A stretch of 64,000 nt of DNA from Solibaculum mannosilyticum (GTDB lineage Bacteria; Bacillota; Clostridia; Oscillospirales; Acutalibacteraceae), in NCBI RefSeq assembly GCF_015140235.1, contig NZ_AP023321.1, forward strand, positions 372,001-436,000, written 5' to 3'. This document shows positions 51,101 through 59,466 of this stretch, piece by piece. The translations under genes were made by a program, and so were the position numbers. The notes under the pieces are model-generated. The model worked only from the letters and a program-made list of their open reading frames with translations. It was not told the origin of the DNA and did not search any database. The first letter of the stretch is position 1, and every line of letters starts with the position of its first letter.

Positions 51101-52996
51101 CACATCGTCTTTGGTGAGTTCTCCATCGTAGCCGTCGATCTGGACATACTCAAATCCTTTGTAGCTGAATTTGGGCTCATAGGATTCAGGGGCATTGCCG
51201 GAGGCATAGTAGATATCCTGCTGGAAATAGGCATGGGGATACCAACTGCTTAATTCGCCGTCGTCGCCGCCGTACTTGTGGACCGATCCATCCTCATCCA
51301 GCTTTTGGCCGTAGGTGATGGTGATTTTATCGCCTGCGTCTTGCTGGATGTTCTTGAGAAGGATCCATCCGGAGACCATTTCAGGACTTTCGATCCGGTA
51401 AGAACCTTCCCCTAGCTTGACGATTTCCTCCGGTTCGAAGGAGGCGACTTTGCTTACGGGAGCTTTCATTTGGGCTTCCAGGGTTCCCGAAGGCGTCTTG
51501 GCCACGGAGGCCGACTGCCAGGAGCTGTCGTCATAACCAGCGGAGGCATACCCAGTCATTTCCTTGCGGGCGTCGTAGACGTCCCCGTAGTACATACTGT
51601 TGGAGGCAATGGGGCCGTCGTTGGTGGAGGCCCAGGAGGGATCCGAAACAATGGTTTCGGAAGTGTTGTCCTGATACCGGATGTCCAGCCGGAACATCAA
51701 TTTGGGATCGTCCCGCCATGCCGCGGTTCCCCAGTTCCAAACGCCGCCGATTTCGTTGTAGTAGCTGTTGCCCAGCTCCACGCCGATGGCGTTGCCGCCC
51801 TCTTGAAGCAGGGAGGTCACATCAAAGGTGCGGTACAGGACAGCTTGGTCATACTGTGTGATAAAGGGATTGAGGACGCTGTCATCCGGCGCCTTCTCAT
51901 TGAGCTTCAGGTCAAAAAATCCCAGTCCGCAGATGTATGCATAAGCCTCTTTGACGGGCTTATCGATTTCAAAGTCTTTGCGCAGCAAAACAGCGGCGCG
52001 GGATCCAACCGCTTTGAGGGATACGCCGGTTCCCCAGGGGCTGGAACCAAAGGCGACCGCCTGATCGGGAGTGCCCCATGCGCTGTCGTCGTAGCCGATG
52101 TTTTGCCAGCCATCGGTGGCATGGGACGAAACCTTCCAAGTTTGGTCGGAGGAATGGGTATCCTGGCTGCCGTCGGAATAGGTGATCCGGATGTTGGCGA
52201 TCATGCCGGCGTAACCGACAGTGGCGTTGGTGGCACGGACGGCCACCACATTTTCTCCAGGGACAAGTCCGTCGACTTGGTTATAAAAACTGCCGTCCGA
52301 CCAGAGGTCGATGGAGCCCACTTCCTTGCCGTTGAGATAAATGGTGGCATTGTCGTCCACTGTGTAGGCCAGTTCAAACCGTTCCACCGATTTCCCCTCC
52401 GGGATGGCAAACGAGAACCGGAAATACTGGGTTCCCGCCGCCGCACCTTCGAAGGGATCACTTCCCCTGTTCCAAATCCAATTGGCGCCGGTCAGGCCCA
52501 CGTCACACTGCTCTTGAGGGAAGCCGATCCATTGCCCTTCCCAGTTTCCATCCAGGATGCCGGTGGAGAAACGGTGTACTTCACTGGAGGCTTGTCCGCC
52601 CCGATGGCTCCATACCGTGACCTTCCAGAAATAGGTGGTCCGGCTGTTCAACGCGGGGCCGCTGTAGGCGATGTCGACGGTATCTTCGCCGGCGATTTTG
52701 CCGGAGTCCCAGACGGTACCCTTCCCCTGGGCGGCATCCTCTTCGTCGGTTGCAAGCACAATCTGGTAAGAATCCTGCTTATCGTCTTTGGCGCTTCCTG
52801 AGACAACCCAGCTAAAGACGGGATCCTTATCAATTCCCAACGGATCGGTCAAGGAACAAACCTTTAGGTTGTTCACTTGGATCTCAGCAATGGCTCCATT
52901 GGCCGATGCACCCAGGTTTGCCCACGGGGTGACAGCCAGGGGGACGAGCAATACGATGGACAGCAAGATTCCCAAAGCCTGTTTCCACCACTTCAT
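48185..52996 (-). CDS. Secreted GH78 alpha-L-rhamnosidase with CBM32 and tandem C-terminal modules
   Basis: 1603 residues from ATG 52996 (AAGGAG 8 bases upstream; GTG 53005 overlaps it). The signal peptide ends near ASA-NGA. The N-terminal fibronectin-like domain (about 35-150) and lectin-like rhamnosidase domains lead to the (alpha/alpha)6 barrel (about 640-1010). The likely general acid is E679 in LEKNGWLGDA, in place of the usual DERxGWxGD. The base motif WEMWE (E967/E970) is followed by SFDHYFLGTYEEWFYSHLAGI. A FIVAR-like helical region (about 1150-1290), an F5-8C domain (about 1295-1410) and two copies of the shared module (1414-1603) complete the protein. It would release terminal rhamnose from plant or bacterial glycans. 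It is monocistronic. Confidence 0.9.
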   Translation of the reverse strand: MKWWKQALGILLSIVLLVPLAVTPWANLGASANGAIAEIQVNNLKVCSLTDPLGIDKDPVFSWVVSGSAKDDKQDSYQIVLATDEEDAAQGKGTVWDSGKIAGEDTVDIAYSGPALNSRTTYFWKVTVWSHRGGQASSEVHRFSTGILDGNWEGQWIGFPQEQCDVGLTGANWIWNRGSDPFEGAAAGTQYFRFSFAIPEGKSVERFELAYTVDDNATIYLNGKEVGSIDLWSDGSFYNQVDGLVPGENVVAVRATNATVGYAGMIANIRITYSDGSQDTHSSDQTWKVSSHATDGWQNIGYDDSAWGTPDQAVAFGSSPWGTGVSLKAVGSRAAVLLRKDFEIDKPVKEAYAYICGLGFFDLKLNEKAPDDSVLNPFITQYDQAVLYRTFDVTSLLQEGGNAIGVELGNSYYNEIGGVWNWGTAAWRDDPKLMFRLDIRYQDNTSETIVSDPSWASTNDGPIASNSMYYGDVYDARKEMTGYASAGYDDSSWQSASVAKTPSGTLEAQMKAPVSKVASFEPEEIVKLGEGSYRIESPEMVSGWILLKNIQQDAGDKITITYGQKLDEDGSVHKYGGDDGELSSWYPHAYFQQDIYYASGNAPESYEPKFSYKGFEYVQIDGYDGELTKDDVVIYRVSNDVEVISEFESSNEMFNRLHQSMRVAMTDNFQGEHCDPMLEKNGWLGDANVSLGSMMFTFDMPATLPGWIEVMEDCQEQYGLVPQMVPTANWGISNAAVWNTIFVYGVQDLERYFGTGAYTEEQYDAMRQFALRDIQEVSQNNWVWRDDDPLADWVSPIGGNNPNVNYDEHSSEGSGIVGTAFVYGMLEAMAEFADDLGKTDDAAEYRSAMENIYQAFNEKFYNEQAGIYETTVWTQIGNRTKYRQTSNLVPLAFGLVPEDRVESVLTHLVEDIIDKEYHLDTGCVGTRYILPILCDYGYEDIAYRIATQTTYPSWGYWLQSDSKSTWEMWEATTRSFDHYFLGTYEEWFYSHLAGIQDVDNGYQTFTISPEIIGDLEDVSATVQTVRGELASSWQRNDDGTASMQVTVPFGSTAAVLFPTADKENVILGDSPISTDMEGVRSVEAQDGQVCVTVGSGTYEFKTATDLISVYRLALEEIVAEAEDYLEDPLYESAKEQLEAQVASAKGVLEDSSASQQQVNEAAQNLREFLSAMVGSESRIQLRQLIVECQKMRLEGYYLPDAWQSYQSVLAEAKQMVEDLSADDSALNQMITSLQEADKQLDTAMYPNLALGKQPSASSTNESPHWCWGLQFATDGDRKNVSPQEGEYAGYCSSQSASVDHAEWLQVDLGSVQTVNHVVFYPSSSWNGEKWLSYGFPVDFRIQLSDDGTTWRTVHDIKDYPLPEYGPLSFAFPSQEARYVRLCADSLRPKPSDNNSYHLQICEMEVYSLPEPEEIVTPDKDSYLTGETITLTIRTEKEVDGITLFNENGRALGLTKVKSIIQDHEKIWTIQTAVETPGDRTIQVMARKGGVWTALADFSVQVVRPEVPEAVIYEASVQTREASVNERFTVEIQTNQYTESIVVKNERGKAVTCRVESCEEQGEKRLFTVSMEVGTAGDRIFSFYAVNGNGELSRVSAEASVRIK

Positions 52997-53102
52997 TTGT
53001 TCCACTCCTTTTGACTTTTCTTTTTCATAAAAGCAGATGATATGGACGGGTCACATCATTGCGTTTTAGCTTAGTAGTACAAGAAAATGCCTTTTATAAC
53101 CT

Positions 53103-53130
53103 ATTGTAAATTACAAATCGGATATGTCAA
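53103..53130 (-). promoter_or_regulatory. Promoter of the GH78 gene
   Basis: Minus strand TTGACA (53125-53130), 16 bases, TACAAT (53103-53108). The rest of 53006-53394 shows no gene. Confidence 0.7.
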
Positions 53131-53394
53131 TATAATTTCTGCCTAAATAGAAACAAAATTATATTTTATATATCAAAAAAGCACAATGTAGTCCAAAACG
53201 CATATCAACTGAGATGGAGTGGATCTTGTTGTGAGGGAAAAATTAACGGAGCTTGCAGGTGATGTGGGATAAAAAGGAAGAATCATTTGCCGCATTTTGT
53301 GGGGATGGAACAGCCGCTGACGAATTGTGGAACAAGAGGGCCTGCCGTGACATATGCTAAGAATGAACCAAGCATGGATTGGAGGTTTTCACCG

Positions 53395-53574
53395 ATGAAC
53401 ATTTACCGCTGTTCCGATCCGGAACAAAATCCCATTTCCCACTGGTTTTCCGAGCCCAACAACGCACCTGCTCTGGATGCCGTGATGAAGGAGATGATGC
53501 CGGATCACAAACAGGAGGAAGCCGAGACAGACGGCTTTTTCCCGTCCTTTTATCGTCCGTCCGGGATGATGTAA
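53395..53574 (+). CDS. Small acidic protein, function unknown
   Basis: 59 residues from ATG 53395 with GGAGG 9 bases upstream: MNIYRCSDPEQNPISHWFSE near the start and a tail rich in Glu/Asp, Phe and Pro (FFPSFYRPSGMM). No family is recognised and no promoter is clear. The good ribosome site and the position between two divergent transcription units favour a real gene, but it could be chance. Confidence 0.45.
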   Translation: MNIYRCSDPEQNPISHWFSEPNNAPALDAVMKEMMPDHKQEEAETDGFFPSFYRPSGMM

Positions 53575-53687
53575 TGCCAGAGAGGGGGATGGTTCTGTCC
53601 GGCATTTTGCGGAAAGAACGTCCGCCCTATTAGATTCAACATACCTGCCGCTTATCCTGAGCGGTCTGTAAAACCAGAGTATCCCAA

Positions 53688-53733
53688 AAACAAAAAGCAT
53701 GGCCATCTCTTGGATGGTCATGCTTTTTGTTTT
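53688..53733. terminator. Bidirectional terminator
   Basis: AAACAAAAAGCATG-CCATC pairs with GATGG-CATGCTTTTTGTTT; it serves the ACT/paaK operon on the minus strand and any plus-strand gene at 53395. Confidence 0.9.
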
Positions 53734-53752
53734 ACAGCAGGAATTGTTACAT

Positions 53753-54193
53753 TTAGTCGGCAAACAGGTCCGACAATTCACTTTGACAGATGAGACGGAC
53801 GCCGCTTTTGTTCAGTACTTCGCACGCTTTTTCCGTGTCGGCCACCCGCACGATCATATAGGCCCGGTCCCTGCGGCGGGAGGTGAAAGCATAGGTGTAT
53901 TCCAAATTAATATCGTTTTGGTCCAGCAGATCCAGAATGTGAACCAGACTGCCCGGCTGATCAGGGATCTCCACGGCCAGAACCGGCGTGATGGAGAAAA
54001 TATATCCCGCTTCTTTCAGGACGCAGGCGGCCTTGTAAGAGTCATCCACGATGGTGCGCAGAACGCCGAAGTCCTGGGCATCGGCCATAGAGAGGGCGTG
54101 CATATTGATGTGGTTCTGATGGAGGAGGCGGGTAAATTCGGCCACTTGGCCAGGTTTATTCTCTATAAATACAGAGAGTTGCTTGGCTGTCAT
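53753..54193 (-). CDS. Tandem ACT-domain protein
   Basis: 146 residues made of two ACT domains: KQLSVFIENKPGQVAEFTRLL (about 4-24) and VLAVEIPDQPGSLVHILDLL (about 71-90), each with the ligand-binding DxPG/NxPG turn. Such stand-alone ACT pairs bind amino acids and often lie beside phenylacetate-CoA ligase genes, as here (53 bases downstream of it). It probably senses an aromatic or branched amino acid linked to that pathway. Confidence 0.88.
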   Translation of the reverse strand: MTAKQLSVFIENKPGQVAEFTRLLHQNHINMHALSMADAQDFGVLRTIVDDSYKAACVLKEAGYIFSITPVLAVEIPDQPGSLVHILDLLDQNDINLEYTYAFTSRRRDRAYMIVRVADTEKACEVLNKSGVRLICQSELSDLFAD

Positions 54194-54246
54194 ACCATTG
54201 GCTCCTTTCGATGGGTATTGTAATGAAGATAAGAAAGGGAATAAAA

Positions 54247-55548
54247 TCAGTACAAATTTCGCTTGTCGATGATGCGTACGGCTTTGCCCTCGCTGCGGGC
54301 GATGCTCTTGGGGGCCACTAGCTTGACCACGGCATAGATGCCCAGCATAGCTTTGAGAGCATCCACCAATTCCTTTTCCCTTGCCGAGACTTGGGACAAG
54401 GCGTCGGAGAACATCTCCGGCGTCATCTCCACCTGGACCTCCAGGCGATCGCTGTTATTCTCACGGCTGACCACGATCTGGTAGTTGGCAGGATATCCCT
54501 GGTTGAGCAGCACCGTCTCGATCTGGGACGGGAAGACATTGACGCCCTTGACAATCAGCATATCGTCGCTGCGGCCCATGGGTTTGGACATTTTCACATG
54601 CGTGCGTCCGCAGGAACACTTCTCCCGGGTCAGGACGCACAGATCCCGTGTCCGATAGCGGATGAGGGGGAAGGCCTCCTTGGTGATGCTGGTGAACACC
54701 AATTCGCCTTTCTCGCCGTCGGGCAGCACCTCACCGGTGACAGGGTTGATGATCTCGGCGATGAAGTGGTCTTCATTGATGTGCATGCCGGTTTGTTCAC
54801 AGCACTCAAAAGAGACGCCGGGGCCGGAAATTTCAGTCAGCCCATAGATATCATATGCTTTGATATTTAATTTTTTCTCAATATCCCGGCGCATTTCTTC
54901 CGTCCAGGCCTCGGCGCCGAAGATGCCGGCTTTGAGCTTGATCTGATCCTGAAGGCCGCGTTCGCAGATGGTTTCTCCTAAATAGGCGGCGTAAGAGGGC
55001 GTACAGCACAGGATGGTGGAGCCCAAGTCGCACATAAACTGGATCTGGCGGTCGGTGTTGCCCGAGGACATGGGAAGGGTTAAAGAGCCCACTTTATGGG
55101 AACCGCCGTTGAGGCCGGGGCCGCCGGTGAAAAGGCCGTAACCATAGCAGACGTGTACCACATCATCCTTGGTGCCGCCTGCGGCCACGATGGCGCGGGC
55201 ACAGCAGTCGTCCCAGAGATCGATGTCATGCTGGGTGTAGAATGCCACGACACGGCGTCCGGTGGTGCCGCTGGTGGACTGGATGCGCACGCAGTCGTGA
55301 AGAGGAGCTGCCATGAGTCCGTAAGGATAAGCATCCCGCAGATCGCTTTTGGTGAGGAAGGGGAGCTTGTGGAGATCGTCCACCGAGCGGATATCGTCGG
55401 GTGTGACGCCCTTTTTATCCATCATATCCCGATAATAGGGCACATTTTTGTAGACCCGCTGCACTGTTTGCACGAGACGTTCATCCTGCCATGCACGGAT
55501 CTGTTCCCGAGAGGCGCATTCGATCTCGGGCTGGTAATAGTTTGGCAT
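54247..55548 (-). CDS. paaK: Phenylacetate-CoA ligase (PaaK family)
   Basis: 433 residues from ATG 55548 (AAAGGG about 10 bases upstream). It is an adenylate-forming enzyme: the phosphate loop STSGTTGRRVVAFYT (near 92), YGYGLFTGG, the acyl site region GAEAW, YGLTEISGPGVSFEC and IRYRTRD, and a C-terminal PaaK domain (CSCGRTHVKMSKPMGRSDDMLIVKGVNVFPSQIE). It activates phenylacetate or indole/aryl-acetate to the CoA thioester. In gut anaerobes it often works with indolepyruvate:ferredoxin oxidoreductase, which is not in this window. It is transcribed with the ACT gene. Confidence 0.93.
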   Translation of the reverse strand: MPNYYQPEIECASREQIRAWQDERLVQTVQRVYKNVPYYRDMMDKKGVTPDDIRSVDDLHKLPFLTKSDLRDAYPYGLMAAPLHDCVRIQSTSGTTGRRVVAFYTQHDIDLWDDCCARAIVAAGGTKDDVVHVCYGYGLFTGGPGLNGGSHKVGSLTLPMSSGNTDRQIQFMCDLGSTILCCTPSYAAYLGETICERGLQDQIKLKAGIFGAEAWTEEMRRDIEKKLNIKAYDIYGLTEISGPGVSFECCEQTGMHINEDHFIAEIINPVTGEVLPDGEKGELVFTSITKEAFPLIRYRTRDLCVLTREKCSCGRTHVKMSKPMGRSDDMLIVKGVNVFPSQIETVLLNQGYPANYQIVVSRENNSDRLEVQVEMTPEMFSDALSQVSAREKELVDALKAMLGIYAVVKLVAPKSIARSEGKAVRIIDKRNLY

Positions 55549-55637
55549 GCGAAACAAACCCTTTCTTTTCTATTTTTCCACATCCACCGCCTATTTTGGA
55601 GGGTGTGTTTTGTACAGTCTAGACGACTTTTGGGAAT

Positions 55638-55666
55638 ATTATAGCATTTTTATTTGCAAAGAACAA
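55638..55666 (-). promoter_or_regulatory. Promoter of paaK-ACT
   Basis: Minus strand TTGTTC (55661-55666), 17 bases ending TGC, TATAAT (55638-55643). Confidence 0.7.
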
Positions 55667-55674
55667 GAAAGAAC

Positions 55675-55751
55675 AAGCCGGCTTTTCGACTTTTTCCACA
55701 GCCGTCAAAATGCATCCCATCTGCCCGTCGATTTTCCTAAAAGCCGGCTTA
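55675..55751. repeat. Large stem-loop with two AAGCCGGCTT palindromes
   Basis: AAGCCGGCTTTTCGAC (from 55675) is complementary to GTCGATTTTCCTAAAAGCCGGCTT (to 55750) with a small bulge. It overlaps the end of the alkylation repair gene and probably ends its transcript. Confidence 0.5.
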
Positions 55752-56444
55752 TGACTGCCGTATCTTTTCCCTGAGGCGCAGCAGAATCTCCCGACGTTCA
55801 CCGGTGACGCGTTTGGATTCCAGGGATTTTTGGATAGACTTCTGATAAGTAAAACTGTCGAGACCGCAGTTTTCCCAAAAGGACAAAGTCTCCTCAGGAA
55901 AACGGATGTAACAGATAGAGATACACCAAGCCGCCGCCATTTTAACATAATAGCCCGGATGTTTAACACCGTTCACACAGGCAAATACCTTGTCCAAATA
56001 GAAGGGAGTAATGAAGTAGTCCAGCAGCATGACCAGAGCGAACCGTACGGAGAATTCCTCCTGGGAGGAGAGATGGGGAATAATGAAGTCCAGCAGGGGA
56101 TCAGGCTGATGAGCAAGTGGTTTTAAACTGGCGCAAAAACTGTCGCATACCGACCAATTGTCGATCTTGGGCAAAAAGGATGAGATTAGATGAAAGGATT
56201 CAGAAAGATCGGTTTTAGCAGCGCCGATTACCATCCCTTGCAGCATGACCTCCTCAAAGAATTCATCGGAGGCCGAACTCAGATATTCCCGCCAATCGTC
56301 TTTGGCAATCTCCTTGGCCAGACGGCGCAGATGCGGCAAACGTACTCCCAGGAGCTTGACGTGATCGGGCAAAAGCTTGGCTGAAAAATCTCGATAGTCC
56401 GGTTCAGCAAGGGCCATCAGCTGTTCACGGATGGATTGGGGCAT
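55749..56444 (-). CDS. DNA alkylation repair protein (AlkD-like HEAT-repeat glycosylase)
   Basis: 231 residues from ATG 56444 (AAGGAG 10 bases upstream). All-helical HEAT-like repeats are visible: VKLLGVRLPHLRRLAKEI (about 30-47), EEVMLQGMVIG (about 64), IDNWSVCDSFCASL (about 93-106, the conserved W-D motif) and ARE VRFALVMLLDYF-type repeats. Family members remove positively charged alkylated purines from DNA. It lies between the promoter region of paaK and tRNA-Lys. Confidence 0.9.
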   Translation of the reverse strand: MPQSIREQLMALAEPDYRDFSAKLLPDHVKLLGVRLPHLRRLAKEIAKDDWREYLSSASDEFFEEVMLQGMVIGAAKTDLSESFHLISSFLPKIDNWSVCDSFCASLKPLAHQPDPLLDFIIPHLSSQEEFSVRFALVMLLDYFITPFYLDKVFACVNGVKHPGYYVKMAAAWCISICYIRFPEETLSFWENCGLDSFTYQKSIQKSLESKRVTGERREILLRLREKIRQS

Positions 56445-56472
56445 GAGAAAACCACTCCTTTCTATGATTCCC

Positions 56473-56513
56473 AAATAAAAAATCACGCCTTGAACAAAGC
56501 TCAAGGCGTGATT
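56473..56513 (-). terminator. Terminator of tRNA-Lys
   Basis: Minus strand AATCACGCCTTGA, 7-base loop, TCAAGGCGTGATT, then TTTTATTT. Confidence 0.92.
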
Positions 56514-56534
56514 AAAATCCAGGTATCCACCTGG

Positions 56535-56610
56535 TGGTGATCCATCGGAGATTCGAACTCCGGACACCCTGATTAAAAGTCAGGTGCTCTGCCAGCTGAG
56601 CTAATGGATC
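56535..56610 (-). tRNA. tRNA-Lys (anticodon UUU)
   Basis: Acceptor GATCCAT/ATGGATC, anticodon stem CTGA/TCAG with loop CTTTTAA (anticodon TTT), T loop TTCGAAT, discriminator A, encoded CCA. Confidence 0.97.
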
Positions 56611-56639
56611 ATATTTTTGTCACCGATTGCGACTTAACT

Positions 56640-56668
56640 ATTATACAGGAAACAAAACCATCTGTCAA
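56640..56668 (-). promoter_or_regulatory. Promoter of tRNA-Lys
   Basis: Minus strand TTGACA (56663-56668), 17 bases, TATAAT (56640-56645). Confidence 0.92.
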
Positions 56669-56674
56669 CAGGTT

Positions 56675-56702
56675 TCGGGGAAATCTTTCAAGATTTCCCC
56701 GA
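56675..56702 (-). terminator. Hairpin after ymdB
   Basis: TCGGGGAAATC (56675-56685) pairs with GATTTCCCCGA (56692-56702); the T run after it on the minus strand is poor. Confidence 0.55.
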
Positions 56703-56719
56703 TAAAAACGCAAACTCAC

Positions 56720-57487
56720 TTACACACGGACACGTCGGATGGATTGACATCGTCCAGTCTTGTGATCCACTTCCATGACAATGCCTTCCATATGGCAAGG
56801 ACCAGGGGCGTTTTCAAAATACACCGGTAGTTTTCCTTTCATCTTCTGGATAGAGATTTCCGGTTTAATGCCCAATACCGACCGGATAGGACCGGTCATC
56901 CCCAGATCGGTGATGTATCCCGTACCGCCCTCAAAGATGGTTTCATCCGCAGTTGGGATGTGCGTATGGGTTCCCCATAAGGCTGATATACGGCCGTCTA
57001 AGTAGTATCCCATGGCTTTTTTCTCAGCGGTGGCTTCGGCATGCATGTCCACCAGAACGATTTGGGCGCCGTCGGTTTGCTCCAACAGTTTGTCCATGCA
57101 GGCAAATGGACATCCTAAACTGTCCAGATATACAACCCCCATAATGTTGATGACGCAGACCCGAACATATCCCTTGTCCACAATGCACAGGCCGCGGCCG
57201 GGCGCTGAGTCAGGATAGTTGGCAGGGCGGATAAGAAACGGATTTTCATCCAGCACGTTGTAGATATCGCGGCGGCGGAAGACGTGATTGCCGGTGGTGA
57301 TGACATCCACCCCGCTGGCAAAAATATGCTCGGCAGAGGAGGGGGAGATACCATTGCGGTCGGCGGAATTTTCACCGTTGGCGATCACAAGATCGATGTC
57401 CTGTTCCCGCTTGAACTGGGGGAGTACACGGCGCAGATGTTCGCATCCCACGCTTCCTACGATGTCCCCAATGGCTAATATTTTCAT
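56720..57487 (-). CDS. ymdB: YmdB family metallophosphoesterase (2',3'-cAMP phosphodiesterase)
   Basis: 255 residues from ATG 57487 (AAGGAGG 5 bases upstream). Metal site motifs: AIGDIVGSVG (Asp 8), NGENSADRNGIS (about 36), TTGNHVFRR (about 66), DMHAEATAEK (about 150) and GTHTHIPTAD (about 175). YmdB hydrolyses 2',3'-cyclic nucleotides and influences biofilm and motility genes in Bacillus, where it lies next to rny as here. It is transcribed after rny, with a hairpin between the two. Confidence 0.95.
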   Translation of the reverse strand: MKILAIGDIVGSVGCEHLRRVLPQFKREQDIDLVIANGENSADRNGISPSSAEHIFASGVDVITTGNHVFRRRDIYNVLDENPFLIRPANYPDSAPGRGLCIVDKGYVRVCVINIMGVVYLDSLGCPFACMDKLLEQTDGAQIVLVDMHAEATAEKKAMGYYLDGRISALWGTHTHIPTADETIFEGGTGYITDLGMTGPIRSVLGIKPEISIQKMKGKLPVYFENAPGPCHMEGIVMEVDHKTGRCQSIRRVRV

Positions 57488-57514
57488 GAGCTCCTCCTTT
57501 GTCATTCATAGGAC

Positions 57515-57552
57515 AAAACGGCGTATAGCCTTCCTGGCCATACGCCGTTTTT
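57515..57552 (-). terminator. Terminator of rny
   Basis: Minus strand AAAAACGGCGTAT pairs with ATACGCCGTTTT; it lies between rny and ymdB, so ymdB gets reduced or separate transcription. Confidence 0.8.
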
Positions 57553-57567
57553 AAGATCAATCTTTCT

Positions 57568-59133
57568 CTATTTTGCGTACTCAATGGCACGGCTCTCGCG
57601 GATTAAGTGCACTTTAATCTGGCCAGGATAATCCAACTCATTTTCGATCTTCTTGACGATGTCCCGAGCGATGAGCACCATACGATCGTCGCCCACAATC
57701 TCGGGCTTGACCATAATGCGGATTTCGCGGCCGGCCTGGATAGCGTAAGAGCGCTCTACTCCGTCGAAGGAACAGGCGATTTCCTCCAGCTTTTCCAGAC
57801 GCTTGATGTAATTTTCCAGATTCTCACGGCGTGCGCCGGGACGTGCAGCCGAGATAGCATCGGCTGCCTGTACAAGACAAGCGATAACGGTTTTTGCTTC
57901 CACATCGCCGTGATGGGCATGGATGGCGTGAATGACGGCTTCGCTCTCCTTATACCGGCGGGCGACCTCGACGCCCAGTTCAATATGAGAACCTTCCATT
58001 TCGTGATCCAACGCTTTGCCGATGTCGTGCAGCAAACCGGCACGGCGGGCCAATGTGGGATCCTCGCCCAATTCGGAGGCCATAATGCCTGCCAAATAGG
58101 CAACCTCCAGGGAATGCTTCAACACGTTTTGACCATAGCTGGTGCGGTAACGGAGACGGCCCAGCAATTTGACCAGTTCGATATGCATGCCGTGGACGCC
58201 GGTTTCAATGACGGCTCTTTCGCCCTCGGCTTTGATGGTGGCATCGATTTCACGTTTGGCCTTTTCCACCATTTCCTCAATGCGGGCGGGATGGATGCGT
58301 CCGTCTGCGATGAGACGTTCCAAAGCAATGCGGGCGGTCTCGCGGCGGATGGGATCAAAGCTGGAGAGGGTGATGGCCTCAGGGGTATCGTCGATGATGA
58401 GATCCACGCCGGTGAGGGTTTCCAGGGTACGGATGTTGCGCCCTTCGCGGCCGATGATGCGACCCTTCATCTCCTCATTGGGCAGGGTGACGACCGAAAC
58501 GGTGGCCTCTGCCACGTGGTCAGCAGCGCAGCGCTGGATGGCCTGGGACACCAGTTCACGGGCCCGTTTGTCGGCCTCCTCCTTAGTCTGCTGCTCAATC
58601 TCCATGACCTTGACCGATTTTTCATGAATCAGCTCGTCCTCCAGAGCTTTGAGCAGATATTCCTTTGCCTGTTCCGTGGTGAAGCCGGAGATACGTTCCA
58701 GCATCTCGAATTGGCTTCGTTTGATGCCCTCTACTTCAGAAAGTCTTTCCTCGGCATCGTGAATTTTCTGATTTAATGTTTCGTCCTTTTTCTCCAGGTT
58801 TTCCATCTTGCGGTCCAAAGACTCTTCCTTTTGATGGATGCGTCGCTCCTGGCGCTGGACTTCGCTGCGCCGGTCACGGATTTCCTTATCCGCTTCGTTG
58901 CGCAGGCGATGGATTTCATCCTTAGCTTCCACTAAGGACTCCTTTTTTTTGGCTTCTGCATCTTTGATGGCTTCGCTTACGATTCTCTTGGCTTCCTCCT
59001 CAGCCGACCCCATAGTGGCCTCGGCAATCTTCTTTCTATGTGAAACGCCAAGCCTAAAGGCGATAGCTCCAAAAACGACAGCGCTGACAACCACAGCGAC
59101 TACGATTAAAATGATTGCGGTTTGAAATGGCAC
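57568..59133 (-). CDS. rny: Ribonuclease Y
   Basis: 521 residues with all RNase Y parts: N-terminal membrane helix (5-27), long charged coiled coil (about 30-190), KH domain with [15 protein letters not shown] (about 225) and HD domain with the metal site [12 protein letters not shown] (about 365-376), then the family C-terminal domain ending SRAIEYAK. It begins bulk mRNA decay at the membrane. Start ATG 59133 lies after AAAAAGGAGGTG. Confidence 0.98.
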   Translation of the reverse strand: MPFQTAIILIVVAVVVSAVVFGAIAFRLGVSHRKKIAEATMGSAEEEAKRIVSEAIKDAEAKKKESLVEAKDEIHRLRNEADKEIRDRRSEVQRQERRIHQKEESLDRKMENLEKKDETLNQKIHDAEERLSEVEGIKRSQFEMLERISGFTTEQAKEYLLKALEDELIHEKSVKVMEIEQQTKEEADKRARELVSQAIQRCAADHVAEATVSVVTLPNEEMKGRIIGREGRNIRTLETLTGVDLIIDDTPEAITLSSFDPIRRETARIALERLIADGRIHPARIEEMVEKAKREIDATIKAEGERAVIETGVHGMHIELVKLLGRLRYRTSYGQNVLKHSLEVAYLAGIMASELGEDPTLARRAGLLHDIGKALDHEMEGSHIELGVEVARRYKESEAVIHAIHAHHGDVEAKTVIACLVQAADAISAARPGARRENLENYIKRLEKLEEIACSFDGVERSYAIQAGREIRIMVKPEIVGDDRMVLIARDIVKKIENELDYPGQIKVHLIRESRAIEYAK

Positions 59134-59224
59134 GAATATCTACACCTCCTTTTTATGGCTTCCTATCATACAAAGCTGCTTTCCAGGCGGAAAGCAGGAC
59201 AATGCACAATAATGAATCTAACCT

Positions 59225-59254
59225 ATTTTATCTCTTTTGTGCATGTCATGTCAA
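59225..59254 (-). promoter_or_regulatory. Promoter of rny
   Basis: Minus strand TTGACA (59249-59254), 18 bases, TAAAAT (59225-59230). Confidence 0.7.
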
Positions 59255-59423
59255 GTTATTTTGCCAAGTAGGCAGGATTCGTCGCACTTGCACCATTTTT
59301 AGGAAACATTTCTGTATTCAGGCAATCAATTCCTAAAGTTTCAAAAAAGACGCACAAAGCAGTATATATGGAGAAAAAGAGCGAAATTCACCGGATGGGC
59401 CTCTTTTCAGAGCCGGGATAATT

Positions 59424-59432
59424 TGATATACT
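59424..59432 (+). promoter_or_regulatory. Extended -10 promoter of birA
   Basis: TGATATACT (59424-59432); no clear -35. Nothing else is seen in 59255-59466. Confidence 0.5.
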
Positions 59433-59466
59433 GAACATATAGAGTCCAGGATGGGAGGAGGATTTT